This document shows positions 20,611-29,020 of a stretch of DNA of 64,000 nt, piece after piece (the stretch's first letter is position 1; each line of letters opens with the position of its first letter). Location of the stretch: NCBI RefSeq assembly GCF_021654035.1, contig NZ_JAJPDW010000002.1:434001-498000 (forward strand). Direction: 5' to 3'. The notes beneath the pieces are model-generated. The model searched no databases. It was not told the DNA's origin and saw only the letters and a program-made list of their open reading frames with translations. The stretch comes from Microbacterium aurantiacum (GTDB lineage Bacteria; Actinomycetota; Actinomycetes; Actinomycetales; Microbacteriaceae). A program made the translations under genes and the position numbers.

Positions 20611-22340
20611 GAGCGGAATACGACGCGATCATCGTCGGAATGGGCTCGGCTGGAGGAATCATCGCCGAGCAGCTGACCAAGGCTGGTGCGCACGTGCTGG
20701 CACTCGAGAAGGGTCCTGACTATACGCAGGAGGACTTCATGGTCAAGCAGGACGAACTGCGGTACTACCAGCGCGGGGCGATCGTGGCCGGCGTGAACGT
20801 CGATCCTGTGACGTGGCGTTCGAACGAGTCGTCGACCGCGCGAGTGCTGCCGTGGTCGGCGGGCGCGCTCGGGACCGACGAGCCGCTCTACGGGCTGCCT
20901 TCGATCGGCACGGGGGGCGGGACCCTGCACTGGGGATGCGCCGCGTACCGGTTCCGGGAGGCGGATTTTCGGATGCGGTCGGCGATCGCGGAGAGGTTCG
21001 GTGAGGCCGCGCTGCCGGAGGGGTCCTCGCTCGCGGACTGGCCGATCAGCTACGCCGACCTCGAGCCATACTACGAGCGGGTCGAGCAGGAGCAGGGCCT
21101 TTCCGGACGGGCAGGGAACGTCGGCGGCGTGCTCCAGGAGGGCGGAAACCCCTTCGATCCGCCACGTGAGCGCGACTACCCGATGCCGCCGGTCGCGCAG
21201 GGGCCGGGAGATGTGCCGTGGGTGGCAGCGACGAAGCGCCTCGGTCTGCATCCGTTCCGTCAGCCCCTCGCCATCAACTCCGAGGAGTATCGGGGTCGTC
21301 CGGCCTGCGTGAACTGCGGGTTCTGCCATGGCTTCCCGTGCCATGTGAAGGCGAAGTCCACGACACAGGTGACGTCGGTGCCCGCGGCCAAGGCCACGGG
21401 CAACCTCGAGCTTCGCGCGCGCAGCCGGGTGCTGCGCATCAACCGCTCTCCCGACGGGCGCGAAGTGCGCGGGGTGACCTACGTCGACGCGCTCGGTGAG
21501 ACGCATGACGTGTTCTCGAAAACCGTCGTGCTGACGGCGTATGCGCTCGAGAACGTTCGGCTGATGCTCATCTCGGGCATCAATGCGAACGGTCAGGTGG
21601 GTCAGCACTTCATGACGCACAACTTCGGCTGGTTCACCTCGGTGCTCCCGGAGGTCACCAACCCGTTCATGGGGACCTTCAACGCATCCAGCGCGATCGA
21701 CGACTACACCTCCGAGCTCGTCCCCGACAACGATCTCGGCGTGCTCTGGGGATCGCCGATCATCAGCGTCACCGGTGATCTTCAGCCTATCGAGGCATAC
21801 CACAACATGAACCCGGGCGTCGCGAAGTTCGGCCTCGAGTTCAAGCACTGGATGCGGGACAAGTACCGTCACATGCACCGCATGTACTCGCAGACGACCA
21901 ACTTCCCCTATGCGCGCCACTACGCCGACCTGGACCCGGTGGTCAAGGACCGCTGGGGTCAGCCGGCACTGCGCATCACTCACGATTGGGAGGATCACGA
22001 CGCCAACTCGGTGACCCTGATGGGTCGGTACAAGGAGCGCATCGCGAAAGAGATGGGTGCGACGGAGTACTGGATGGACTCGCCGCGGCCGCCCTACCAC
22101 CTGTCGACTCACGATGTGGGGGTGCATCGGATGGGCCTCGACCCCGCGACATCGGTGACGAACGTCTACGGCGAGGTCCACGAGTGCCGCGGCCTGTTCG
22201 CCGTCGGCGGGGGCCAGTTCGTCAGCTACGGCGGGTACAACCCGAACCAGACCGTGCAGGCACTCGCATACCTGAGCGCCGAAAACCTGCTCGCCTCCAA
22301 CGGCCTCCGGCTCGCCAGCTCGACGCCGATGGTCGCATAG
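20607..22340 (+). CDS. GMC-family FAD-dependent sugar dehydrogenase/oxidase
   Basis: A 577-residue flavoprotein with the N-terminal FAD-binding motif AIIVGMGSAGGIIAEQL, a substrate-cap region and the C-terminal active-site region STHDVGVHRMG...GYNPNQTVQALA, where the conserved His and Asn of GMC enzymes lie. A Cys-rich segment (ACVNCGFCHGFPCH, about residues 232-247) is typical of gluconate/2-ketogluconate-type dehydrogenase flavoproteins. Pairing with the subunit-3-like gene points to a dehydrogenase passing electrons to the respiratory chain. Related Microbacterium and Agrobacterium GMC enzymes oxidise the C3 hydroxyl of glycosides; that substrate class is inferred. Confidence 0.9.
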   Translation: MRAEYDAIIVGMGSAGGIIAEQLTKAGAHVLALEKGPDYTQEDFMVKQDELRYYQRGAIVAGVNVDPVTWRSNESSTARVLPWSAGALGTDEPLYGLPSIGTGGGTLHWGCAAYRFREADFRMRSAIAERFGEAALPEGSSLADWPISYADLEPYYERVEQEQGLSGRAGNVGGVLQEGGNPFDPPRERDYPMPPVAQGPGDVPWVAATKRLGLHPFRQPLAINSEEYRGRPACVNCGFCHGFPCHVKAKSTTQVTSVPAAKATGNLELRARSRVLRINRSPDGREVRGVTYVDALGETHDVFSKTVVLTAYALENVRLMLISGINANGQVGQHFMTHNFGWFTSVLPEVTNPFMGTFNASSAIDDYTSELVPDNDLGVLWGSPIISVTGDLQPIEAYHNMNPGVAKFGLEFKHWMRDKYRHMHRMYSQTTNFPYARHYADLDPVVKDRWGQPALRITHDWEDHDANSVTLMGRYKERIAKEMGATEYWMDSPRPPYHLSTHDVGVHRMGLDPATSVTNVYGEVHECRGLFAVGGGQFVSYGGYNPNQTVQALAYLSAENLLASNGLRLASSTPMVA

Positions 22341-23158
22341 TGGGCGACCGCTTCAGCGGCCGGGTCGCGTTCGTGACGGGCGCGGGTCGCGGGCAGGGTC
22401 GCAGCCACGCGCTTCGGCTCGCCCGCGAGGGAGCGGATCTCGCACTCGTCGACCTGGGAGGTGCCGGGGCGATCGATCACCCGCCTTATCCGACCGCGAC
22501 AAGCGCCGATCTCGCTGCCGTGGCCGCGGAGGTGCGCGCGATCGGTCGCTCCGCCGCGGTGTTCGAGGTCGACGTGCGCGATCCGGCGGGGCTTCAAGCG
22601 GCCGCCGATGCCGCCGCCGAGAGGCTCGGCGGGATCGACCACCTCGTGGTGAACGCGGGCATCACGGACGGGTTCCACAACGTGTGGGAGCTCCCCGTCG
22701 AGAACTGGCGCACGATGATCGACGTCACTCTCTCGGGGGCCTTCTACACCTGTCGTGCGGTCGTGCCCCATCTGCTGCAGAGAGCCGAGACCGCATCCGT
22801 CGTCCTCATTGGCTCGGGGGTCGCGATCAGGGCGGTGCCCGGACTCAGCCACTATGTGGCGGCCAAAGCCGGTCTCGTGGGATTGGCGGAAGCGCTCGCC
22901 GCGGAACTCGGACCCTACGGCATCCGCTGCAACTCCGTTCACCCCGCCGGGGTCGACACGGACATGACGACCGCGATGGTCGAGCTGAACGGAATACCAC
23001 GCGAGGAACTACTGAGCGGGTTTCGCGAGCGGCAGCTGATCGCGCGGAACGTCGAGATCGACGACGTCACGGCAGCGGTCACCTGGTTGCTGTCGGACGA
23101 GGCACGCCGCGTCACCGGGCTCGCGATGACCGTCGACGCGGGAGAAACGAAGAAGTGA
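22340..23158 (+). CDS. SDR oxidoreductase, mycofactocin-dependent type
   Basis: A 272-residue short-chain dehydrogenase starting at a GTG that overlaps the GMC stop (TAGTG). It shows the glycine motif VAFVTGAGRGQGRSHALRL, NAGI, a Ser in VVLIGSG, YVAAKAGLVGLAE (YxxxK), and an insert after the second strand (HPPYPTATSADLAAVAAEV). GRGQGRSHA together with that insert is characteristic of the mycofactocin-coupled SDR subfamily (TIGR03971), whose NAD cofactor is non-exchangeable. No mycofactocin biosynthesis gene is in the window. It probably oxidises a hydroxyl of the imported sugar or its aglycone. Confidence 0.87.
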   Translation: MGDRFSGRVAFVTGAGRGQGRSHALRLAREGADLALVDLGGAGAIDHPPYPTATSADLAAVAAEVRAIGRSAAVFEVDVRDPAGLQAAADAAAERLGGIDHLVVNAGITDGFHNVWELPVENWRTMIDVTLSGAFYTCRAVVPHLLQRAETASVVLIGSGVAIRAVPGLSHYVAAKAGLVGLAEALAAELGPYGIRCNSVHPAGVDTDMTTAMVELNGIPREELLSGFRERQLIARNVEIDDVTAAVTWLLSDEARRVTGLAMTVDAGETKK

Positions 23159-23190
23159 GCAGCTCCGTCGGAGCAGGAAAGGACGAGAAC

Positions 23191-24390
23191 ATGGCCATCA
23201 AGGACGTGTACCGAGTGGGCATCGTGGGACTGGAATTCGGTGCGGAGTTTATCCCCATCTACCAGCGTCACCCGAATGCCGAGATGTACGCCATCTGCCA
23301 GCGCACGCAATCGAAGCTCGACGAGGTCGGTGACCGCTACGGCGTGGAGGTGCGCTACACCGATTACGACCGGATGCTGGCCGACGCATCCATCGACATC
23401 ATCCACATCAACACCCCATTGCAGTTCCATGCCGACCATGTCGTCGCGGCGCTGGAGGCGGGCAAGCACGTCGGCTGCACCATTCCCATGGCGATCTCCG
23501 TCGAAGACTGCAAGCGCATCGTCGACGCCCAGCGTCGCACGGGCCTGACCTACATGATGATGGAGACGACGGTGTACAGCCGTGAATTCCTCTTCGTCCA
23601 GGACCTCTATCGCTCCGGCGCGCTCGGCAAGCTCCAGTTCCTGCGCGCCTCGCACCACCAGGACATGACCGGGTGGCCGTCCTACTGGGACGGCATGCCG
23701 CCGATGTACAACGCGACGCACGCGATCAGCCCCACGCTCGCACTCGGCCGCCACCAGGCCGAGTACGTTCAGGCGCTCGGGTCGGGCTCGGTGTTCGAGC
23801 GGATGAAGTCCGCCTACGGATCGCCGTTCGCGATCGAGTCGACCCACATCAAGTTCCTCGACGCCGATCTGGGCGCGGAGGTCACCCGGCATCTGTGGGC
23901 CGTCGCCCGGGAGTACCGAGAGAGCTTCGACGCGTACGGTGCGATCCGTTCCTTCGAGTGGTCGCAGACGGAGGACGGCGCGCACGTGGTCTACCTCGGC
24001 GAGCGTGCGGAGCGGGTCGAGGTGCCCGACTTCGCGAGCCGGCTGCCCGCCGAGATCCAGTCGTTCACGACCGCGGGCGTCTACACCGATGAGGGGGAGT
24101 CGGAGCACCGGTCGTTCGTGCAGGGCGGCGGGCACGGGGGATCGCACCCGCATCTCGCCCACGCGCTGCTGATGGCGGTCGCCGGTGAGGGGGAGGTGTT
24201 CCCCAACGCGGTGCAGGCGGCGAACATCACGTGTGCGGGCATCCTGTCCCACGAGTCGGCCATCAACGGAGGCCAGAAGACCTACCTGCCGGAGTGGACG
24301 CTGAGCGATCAGAAGCCGTTCGACGTGGCTCTCGACGAGGGACGCGAACCGGCCTGGGAGGGCGAGACTGAGGTCGTTCCACAGCGGTAA
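23191..24390 (+). CDS. Gfo/Idh/MocA-family oxidoreductase
   Basis: A 399-residue NAD(P)-dependent oxidoreductase. The N-terminal Rossmann domain starts VYRVGIVGLEFGAEFIPIY, followed by DIIHINTPLQFHADHVVAALEAGKHVGCTIPMA; the usual EKP is replaced by TIP. The C-terminal alpha/beta domain carries GGGHGGSHPHLAHALL. The absence of the EKP Lys is notable, because that Lys is catalytic in many members. AGGAAAGGACGAG precedes the ATG. It is the last intact gene of the catabolic operon and ends exactly where a truncated DUF6671 gene begins on the other strand. Confidence 0.88.
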   Translation: MAIKDVYRVGIVGLEFGAEFIPIYQRHPNAEMYAICQRTQSKLDEVGDRYGVEVRYTDYDRMLADASIDIIHINTPLQFHADHVVAALEAGKHVGCTIPMAISVEDCKRIVDAQRRTGLTYMMMETTVYSREFLFVQDLYRSGALGKLQFLRASHHQDMTGWPSYWDGMPPMYNATHAISPTLALGRHQAEYVQALGSGSVFERMKSAYGSPFAIESTHIKFLDADLGAEVTRHLWAVAREYRESFDAYGAIRSFEWSQTEDGAHVVYLGERAERVEVPDFASRLPAEIQSFTTAGVYTDEGESEHRSFVQGGGHGGSHPHLAHALLMAVAGEGEVFPNAVQAANITCAGILSHESAINGGQKTYLPEWTLSDQKPFDVALDEGREPAWEGETEVVPQR

Positions 24391-24579
24391 GTTGGTCTCG
24401 AGCACGCTCCGCGTTCGCGGAACCTCTCCGGAGAAGCTGCCGAACGCGTCGGTGTCGAGCCCGGCCGGCGCGACGACACGCGCACCGAGCACGTCGTGGA
24501 TCGCGTCGCGCGCGAGATGCTCCTTGCCGTGCATCGTGGCGAAGGCGATGACCTCCCCGCGGTACGGCGACGCCGTCAC
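24391..24579 (-). pseudogene. DUF6671-family protein, truncated after about 63 codons
   Basis: A GTG at 24579 overlaps the stop of the PII-like gene (GTGA), exactly as the other joints of the dab operon. The first 63 residues read as a coherent protein (GEVIAFATMHGKEHLARDAI, then GLDTDAFGSFSGEVPRT) with the DTDxxGxFxGE pattern of DUF6671. After the Leu at about 24393 the frame continues only as the antisense of the Gfo/Idh gene, with no family similarity. A normal member is about 250-290 residues. The 3' part was evidently replaced when the neighbouring catabolic block was joined here. Confidence 0.7.
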
Positions 24580-24893
24580 TGGAAGTACTCGGGCCTGCTC
24601 ACGAAGGTCTCGGTGACGAACATCACCCCGCTCCGGGTGGTGAGGAGCTCCTTCGCCGCGCCGATCAGGTCGTCCGCGCGCTCGGGCGGGAGGACGGTGA
24701 TCAGCATCGTGAGGGTGTCGTAGTCGTTGAACAGCAGCGCGCCCGAGTGCGGGCCGTGATGGCCGAGGCCCGACACTCCGGACACCGCGGTGTAGCCCGT
24801 CGCGCCGGACGCGGTGATCAGCGATCGGATGGGGGCGGCATCCTTTCCGGGCACGACGATCTCGACTTTGATCATCTTGGTGAGTCCGTGCAT
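24576..24893 (-). CDS. PII-like signalling protein of the dab operon
   Basis: A 105-residue ferredoxin-like PII-family protein (KMIKVEIVVPGKDAAPIRSLITASGATGYTAV..., LTMLITVLPPERADDLIGAA, GVMFVTETFVS). The strands match the PII fold, but the canonical T-loop uridylylation Tyr motif is absent, as in the CPII/SbtB-like group linked to inorganic-carbon transporters. It overlaps the dabA stop by one base with ATG 24893; a GTG at 24896 is an alternative start. It probably binds nucleotide or bicarbonate and tunes DabAB activity. Immediate coupling to dabA supports this. Confidence 0.82.
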   Translation of the reverse strand: MHGLTKMIKVEIVVPGKDAAPIRSLITASGATGYTAVSGVSGLGHHGPHSGALLFNDYDTLTMLITVLPPERADDLIGAAKELLTTRSGVMFVTETFVSRPEYFQ

Positions 24894-27394
24894 CACGGGG
24901 TCTCCGTTCTCGTGAGGGTGGGGGTCGCGGTAGGGGTTGGGTCCGGTGTCGTGGTGGGCGTGGGCGCCCAGCCGAGGGCGGTGTAGGTCCGCCAGGGGTC
25001 ATCGGCGGTGGAGCGCGCGGTGAGGCTGATCCACTCGTTGTCGAACAGGTCGCGGAGCACCTGGTTGCCCGACACGATCGCCGACACCCGGTCGATCGGC
25101 GCCTGGACGATGACGCTCAGGCGGAGCGGCTCGTGCAGCAGCTCGTCGCCCACGGCGACGGACTGGCGGGGGAGCCCGCGCCGCAGGTCGCCGCTGTGCC
25201 CGGCGAGCACACCGATGCCGCCGATGGCGTTGTGGATCGTCTTCGTGCCCGCACCCAGGGTGTCGGGGTTGAGGGTCGAGAAGTAGTACTGGTGGTTGAT
25301 CCACTGGGCGACGACGACCGGGGCGGTGAGGATCGTCTCGAGCCCCGTGCCTTCCGGGTCGAGGGCGGCGTCGTACGAGTGCAGGAAAACCCGCCGGCGC
25401 AGGTTCGCGCTCTGGGTCATCTCGCGCGGGCCGATGATCATCGCCGCGTTCCCGGCGAGACCGAGCTCGGGATACACCTCCGCCCAGTCGTGGGCGCGCG
25501 CCCGGAGCTTCGCGAGCGAGTCCATCGGGTCGGCACCGGGAAGGTCGGCGGCGCGCTCGCGGACGAGGCCATCGGCCGCGGCATCCGCCCGGGTGGTGAA
25601 GTCGTCGACGAGGGTCGCGTGCGTGTCGGGAATGAGGTGCCGATCGAGGATCGTGACGCGGTCGGCGACGGTGTCGTGGAGGGCCGCGACGAAGTGGGTG
25701 CCGGCGGGGATCTCGAGGCCCCGCGTGGCGAGGATCTCGCGCACCTCGGGGTCGTTGAAGATCTCGGCCGCGGCCCGGGCGTTCACCGCCCCCGGGTTGC
25801 CGCCGCACGCACCGCAGTCGAACGCTGCCTGGTAAAGGTTGTTCGTGCTGACCGAGCCGTGCCCGGCGAGGACGACCAGCGGCGCGAACCGCCCGAGCCC
25901 CATCATCCGGAGCCCCGCCTCGGCGAGCGTCGCGCGCTCCTCGACGGTGACCGCCGCCGCGATCGTGACGCGCGAGTCGACAGGCGGGGCGATGCGGTCG
26001 CGCCACCGGCGGGTCAGCGTGTGATGCAGCGTCGGGGCGAGGGTGCGGACCACCGACGACACCCCGAACAGGAACCCCGTCGCCTCCGCGAGCGCGAACG
26101 GGGTCGCCGTGGCGTTCTCGGTCACGTGCAGCGAGTGGGATGCGGCATCCAGCGCCCGGAGGCCGCGCGTGCGGGCGCGCGCCCGGTCGGCATCCGCGGG
26201 CTCCTCCGTGACGGCGTGCTTCGGCTGCAGCAGCGCCGGGAGCGAGTCGATCGAGCCGCGACCCTCATACGTCGCGAAGCGGACCGGGACGCCGAAGAAC
26301 CCGGCGAACCCGAACGTCTCGATGCCGGCATCCGTCTCGAGGTGCCGCCGGAGTCCCTCGGACCGCGGGTCGATGCACAGCACCACCTGCGTATGCGGGG
26401 CGGTGGGCGCGAGGGGGTGCGGTGTCAGCGACGCAAGGACGTCGCGGCGGTAGTGGCCCTCGTACGCCGCCTGCCACGTGAACGGGTGATCGGCGAGCGG
26501 ATGCAGGGCGAGCAGCCGCGCGAGCGTCGCGACATCGGCGGGTGCCGCCTCGGGGGCGAGCGTGTCGGCGAGGCGCCCGGCGCGGGCGTGGACCTCGGCG
26601 CCGGGCGTCGGCGTGGGCGCGGTCGTGGCGGCGTCGGGGTCGGCGTCGAGCTGGGCCTCAATCGGGGGGAGGTCGAGGAGGAGGCGGACGGTGAGCCGCA
26701 CCGCGAGGTACTCGGTGAGGTCGATGTCGCCGTCGTGCTCGCCGCGCCACTTCAGGTAGCCCGTCCATCCGGGGAGGGCGGCGAGCTCGGCCTTCAGGAG
26801 CGCGACGCGGTCGGCGTCGTGCGTGCCCCACGCGGTGAAGCATGCGGCGATCGCCGCCGAGGCCTGCTCGGGGGCATCCCGAAGCCGGCGCCGCGCGGGC
26901 CGCGACATCCGCGGGTCGTGAGTCGCGAGTGCGCGCCACGCGGCATAGAAGCCCCGGTCGCGCTCGGGGAGCTGCCACTGCGGGTCGGGGTCGAGGAAGG
27001 CGGCGAGCCACGGGACGACGAGGTCGGCGACCGGGTCGGTCGGGGTGGCTGGCGCCGGCGCGGGTGGGGCGTCGGCGTGGAGCATGTCCTCGATCAGGAC
27101 GTCGTCGGGCGAGAGATGGGCGAGGGCGCCGGTGAACGGGGGTACCTCCCGCAGCTCTGCTCCGCGTGCCCGGAGGGCCAGGACGAGGTCGTCGCGCGTG
27201 ATGCGTCCGGAAGCGAACGCGGCGCGGTACGCCTCGACGGGCAGGGTGAGATGCGTGCCGCGCGCCGCCGCGTGATCGAAGCGCGTCGCCTCGTACGGCG
27301 CGAGCGGGTTCGTGGCGATGAACGACGCGATGGGCCAACCGGCGACGGTGTCGCGGGCAGCCTGCGCCACCTGCGCCTGGACGAGCAGGGTCAT
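24893..27394 (-). CDS. dabA: DabA (DUF2309), inorganic carbon accumulation subunit
   Basis: An 833-residue cytoplasmic-side subunit of the DAB dissolved-inorganic-carbon transporter. It contains the zinc site of a beta-carbonic-anhydrase-like centre spread over the protein: VVLCIDPRSEGLR (Cys and Asp), VVLAGHGSVSTNN (His) and FDCGACGGNPG (Cys). The N-terminus IASFIATNPLAPYE matches the family. Start ATG 27394 overlaps dabB by 4 bp and follows GAAGGAGGTCG. The C-terminus ends in a low-complexity Thr/Pro tail. The known role is unidirectional CO2 hydration coupled to a cation gradient through DabB. Confidence 0.93.
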   Translation of the reverse strand: MTLLVQAQVAQAARDTVAGWPIASFIATNPLAPYEATRFDHAAARGTHLTLPVEAYRAAFASGRITRDDLVLALRARGAELREVPPFTGALAHLSPDDVLIEDMLHADAPPAPAPATPTDPVADLVVPWLAAFLDPDPQWQLPERDRGFYAAWRALATHDPRMSRPARRRLRDAPEQASAAIAACFTAWGTHDADRVALLKAELAALPGWTGYLKWRGEHDGDIDLTEYLAVRLTVRLLLDLPPIEAQLDADPDAATTAPTPTPGAEVHARAGRLADTLAPEAAPADVATLARLLALHPLADHPFTWQAAYEGHYRRDVLASLTPHPLAPTAPHTQVVLCIDPRSEGLRRHLETDAGIETFGFAGFFGVPVRFATYEGRGSIDSLPALLQPKHAVTEEPADADRARARTRGLRALDAASHSLHVTENATATPFALAEATGFLFGVSSVVRTLAPTLHHTLTRRWRDRIAPPVDSRVTIAAAVTVEERATLAEAGLRMMGLGRFAPLVVLAGHGSVSTNNLYQAAFDCGACGGNPGAVNARAAAEIFNDPEVREILATRGLEIPAGTHFVAALHDTVADRVTILDRHLIPDTHATLVDDFTTRADAAADGLVRERAADLPGADPMDSLAKLRARAHDWAEVYPELGLAGNAAMIIGPREMTQSANLRRRVFLHSYDAALDPEGTGLETILTAPVVVAQWINHQYYFSTLNPDTLGAGTKTIHNAIGGIGVLAGHSGDLRRGLPRQSVAVGDELLHEPLRLSVIVQAPIDRVSAIVSGNQVLRDLFDNEWISLTARSTADDPWRTYTALGWAPTPTTTPDPTPTATPTLTRTETP

Positions 27395-28914
27395 CGTGCG
27401 ACCTCCTTCGTGAGTGACGGGGTGCGCGGGCGGGTCGCGCCGCCCGGGTCGGGGGTGGGGACGGTGGATGCCGCGAGGGCGCGGGCGTACACCGCGGACG
27501 AGAGGGCCGGGGCGAACCGCGGTGAGCGACTCATCAGCTCGATGGCCATGAGGAGCGCCGCGGGGATGACCAGCAGCCACGGCGACGGCGCCTGCGTCCC
27601 GGTCGGGGTGGGGATCAGCTGCTCGAACCAGCCGACGGCGGCGATGTACGACAGACCGAGGGCCGCGACGACCACGGCCGCCGCGGCGACGGTGCGCAGC
27701 GACATCCGTCTCCGGAGTCCCGCGGCGACCGCGACGATCGCGGTGCACGCGAGGAAGGCGAGCAGGGCGAGGCTCACCGGGGTCGTCGCGGGAGCGATCA
27801 CGGCCTTGCCGACGGCCAGGACGCCGATCGTCAGCGCGGAGCCGATGAGGACGGCCGCGGTGGTGGTCTTCGCGGATGCGGGGGACGGGGCCGGCCACGC
27901 GCGCTTCTCGGCACCCGCGGCCACACCGGTGCCGGCGGAGAGGAACAGGGTCGACTTGTACAGACCGTGCGCGACGAGGTGGAACACCGCCGCGGCGAAG
28001 GCGCCGAGCCCGACGGCCATCATCATGAAGCCCATCTGCCCCGCGGTGGAATGGACCAGCCGGCCCTTCACGTCGGTCTTCACCAGGCGGAGCACCGTGG
28101 CGTACACGAGCGTCGCCGCGCCGGTAGCGAAGACCACCGCCATCGCCACCGCCGCCGGGGCGACCAGAGGCGAGAACCGGATCAGCAGGATCGCGCCGGC
28201 GTTCACCACCCCGGCGTGCAGGAGCGCGGAGACGGGCGTCGGCGCCGACAGCGTGGCCGGCAGCCAGCGGTGGAAGGGGATCTGCGCCGAGCGGCCGAGA
28301 GCGGCGATCACCACGAGGAGCGCGAGGATCACCGCGGTGGCGTCCGGAAGGGCGGCCGCGACGGTGGCGAGGTCGTCGAGGCGGGCGTCCCCGCCCGCCG
28401 TGACAACCAGGACGACGGCCGCGATCACGAGGGGTGTGTCGGCGAGCGCGAAGCTCCACGCCGCACGCCGCACGCCCTGGCGCGCCTGCGGCAGTGAGCG
28501 GTAGGTGGCGAGCAGCAGGACGAGCGAGAGGCCCGCGGCGACCCAGGCGAGGGTGAAGACCACCACCGTCTGCGCCGTGACGAGCGCCGCGGTGCTGCCG
28601 GTCAGCGCCCCGGCCCACACGGCGAACCACCGCTGCCGCAGATCGCCCCGGAGGTAGCGCAGGGCGTACGCCTGGATGAGCGCGCTCAGGCCCAGCACGA
28701 GGATCAGCATCACGTGGGCGAGCGCATCAGCGGGCCCGCCGGGGGAGGTGAGGCCGAGGGTCGCGGCGAGCCCGGCCGCGACGGCGGCGACCGTTCCGCC
28801 GCCGGCGGCCCACGCGGCGGCGCGCGCCCCGAGGCCGGCCGGTCGAAGGGCGGCGGCCAGGACCGCGCCGACCCACGGTGTGGCCAGCGCGACGACGATC
28901 AACACCAGTTCCAT
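27391..28914 (-). CDS. dabB: DabB, NuoL/MrpA-like membrane subunit
   Basis: A 507-residue polytopic protein of the proton-conducting NuoL/M/N family (proton_antipo_M). Visible motifs include GRSAQIPFHRWLPATLSAPTPVSALLHAG (split by the conserved Pro-Thr-Pro-Val-Ser), GLYKSTLFLSAGTGV, and STAGQMGFMMMAVGLGAFAAA. About 14 membrane segments. It is shorter than NuoL and lies directly upstream of dabA, the diagnostic arrangement of DAB transporters, where it supplies the cation-coupled membrane channel. A good AAAGGCG site precedes ATG 28914. Confidence 0.93.
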   Translation of the reverse strand: MELVLIVVALATPWVGAVLAAALRPAGLGARAAAWAAGGGTVAAVAAGLAATLGLTSPGGPADALAHVMLILVLGLSALIQAYALRYLRGDLRQRWFAVWAGALTGSTAALVTAQTVVVFTLAWVAAGLSLVLLLATYRSLPQARQGVRRAAWSFALADTPLVIAAVVLVVTAGGDARLDDLATVAAALPDATAVILALLVVIAALGRSAQIPFHRWLPATLSAPTPVSALLHAGVVNAGAILLIRFSPLVAPAAVAMAVVFATGAATLVYATVLRLVKTDVKGRLVHSTAGQMGFMMMAVGLGAFAAAVFHLVAHGLYKSTLFLSAGTGVAAGAEKRAWPAPSPASAKTTTAAVLIGSALTIGVLAVGKAVIAPATTPVSLALLAFLACTAIVAVAAGLRRRMSLRTVAAAAVVVAALGLSYIAAVGWFEQLIPTPTGTQAPSPWLLVIPAALLMAIELMSRSPRFAPALSSAVYARALAASTVPTPDPGGATRPRTPSLTKEVAR

Positions 28915-28928
28915 CAGACGCCTTTCAT

Positions 28929-28992
28929 GACCGGATACTCAAAACACGAAAAACATAGCAGGTTTTGATAGTCGTGTTTTCACCATCCGGTC
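28929..28992. promoter_or_regulatory. 64-bp dyad with divergent promoters for dabB and its regulator
   Basis: Two 21-nt arms (28929-28949 and 28972-28992) are inverted copies matching at 18 of 21 positions. Each consists of GACCGGAT, four variable bases and AAAACACGA. The 22-bp spacer holds a second small repeat (AAAAC/GTTTT) and an extended -10, TGCTATGTT, on the minus strand for dabB (28952-28960). The right arm covers the expected -35 position of the regulator, whose -10 (TAGGCT, 29009-29014) ends six bases before its ATG. The geometry suggests two operator copies flanking the dab promoter. Confidence 0.65.
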
Positions 28993-29020
28993 TCAGAGGG
29001 CGCGCGGGTAGGCTGAGCGG

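Noticed and set aside
22939..24390. Continuation of the DUF6671 frame through the Gfo/Idh gene
   Set aside because: Only the first 63 codons (24391-24579) resemble a family; the rest is antisense of a well-supported oxidoreductase.
25133..28504. A 1123-codon open frame on the plus strand
   Set aside because: It is the antisense of dabA and dabB, whose products have all family motifs. The frame is open because of GC-rich third positions and its translation is Arg/Gly/Pro-rich without domains.
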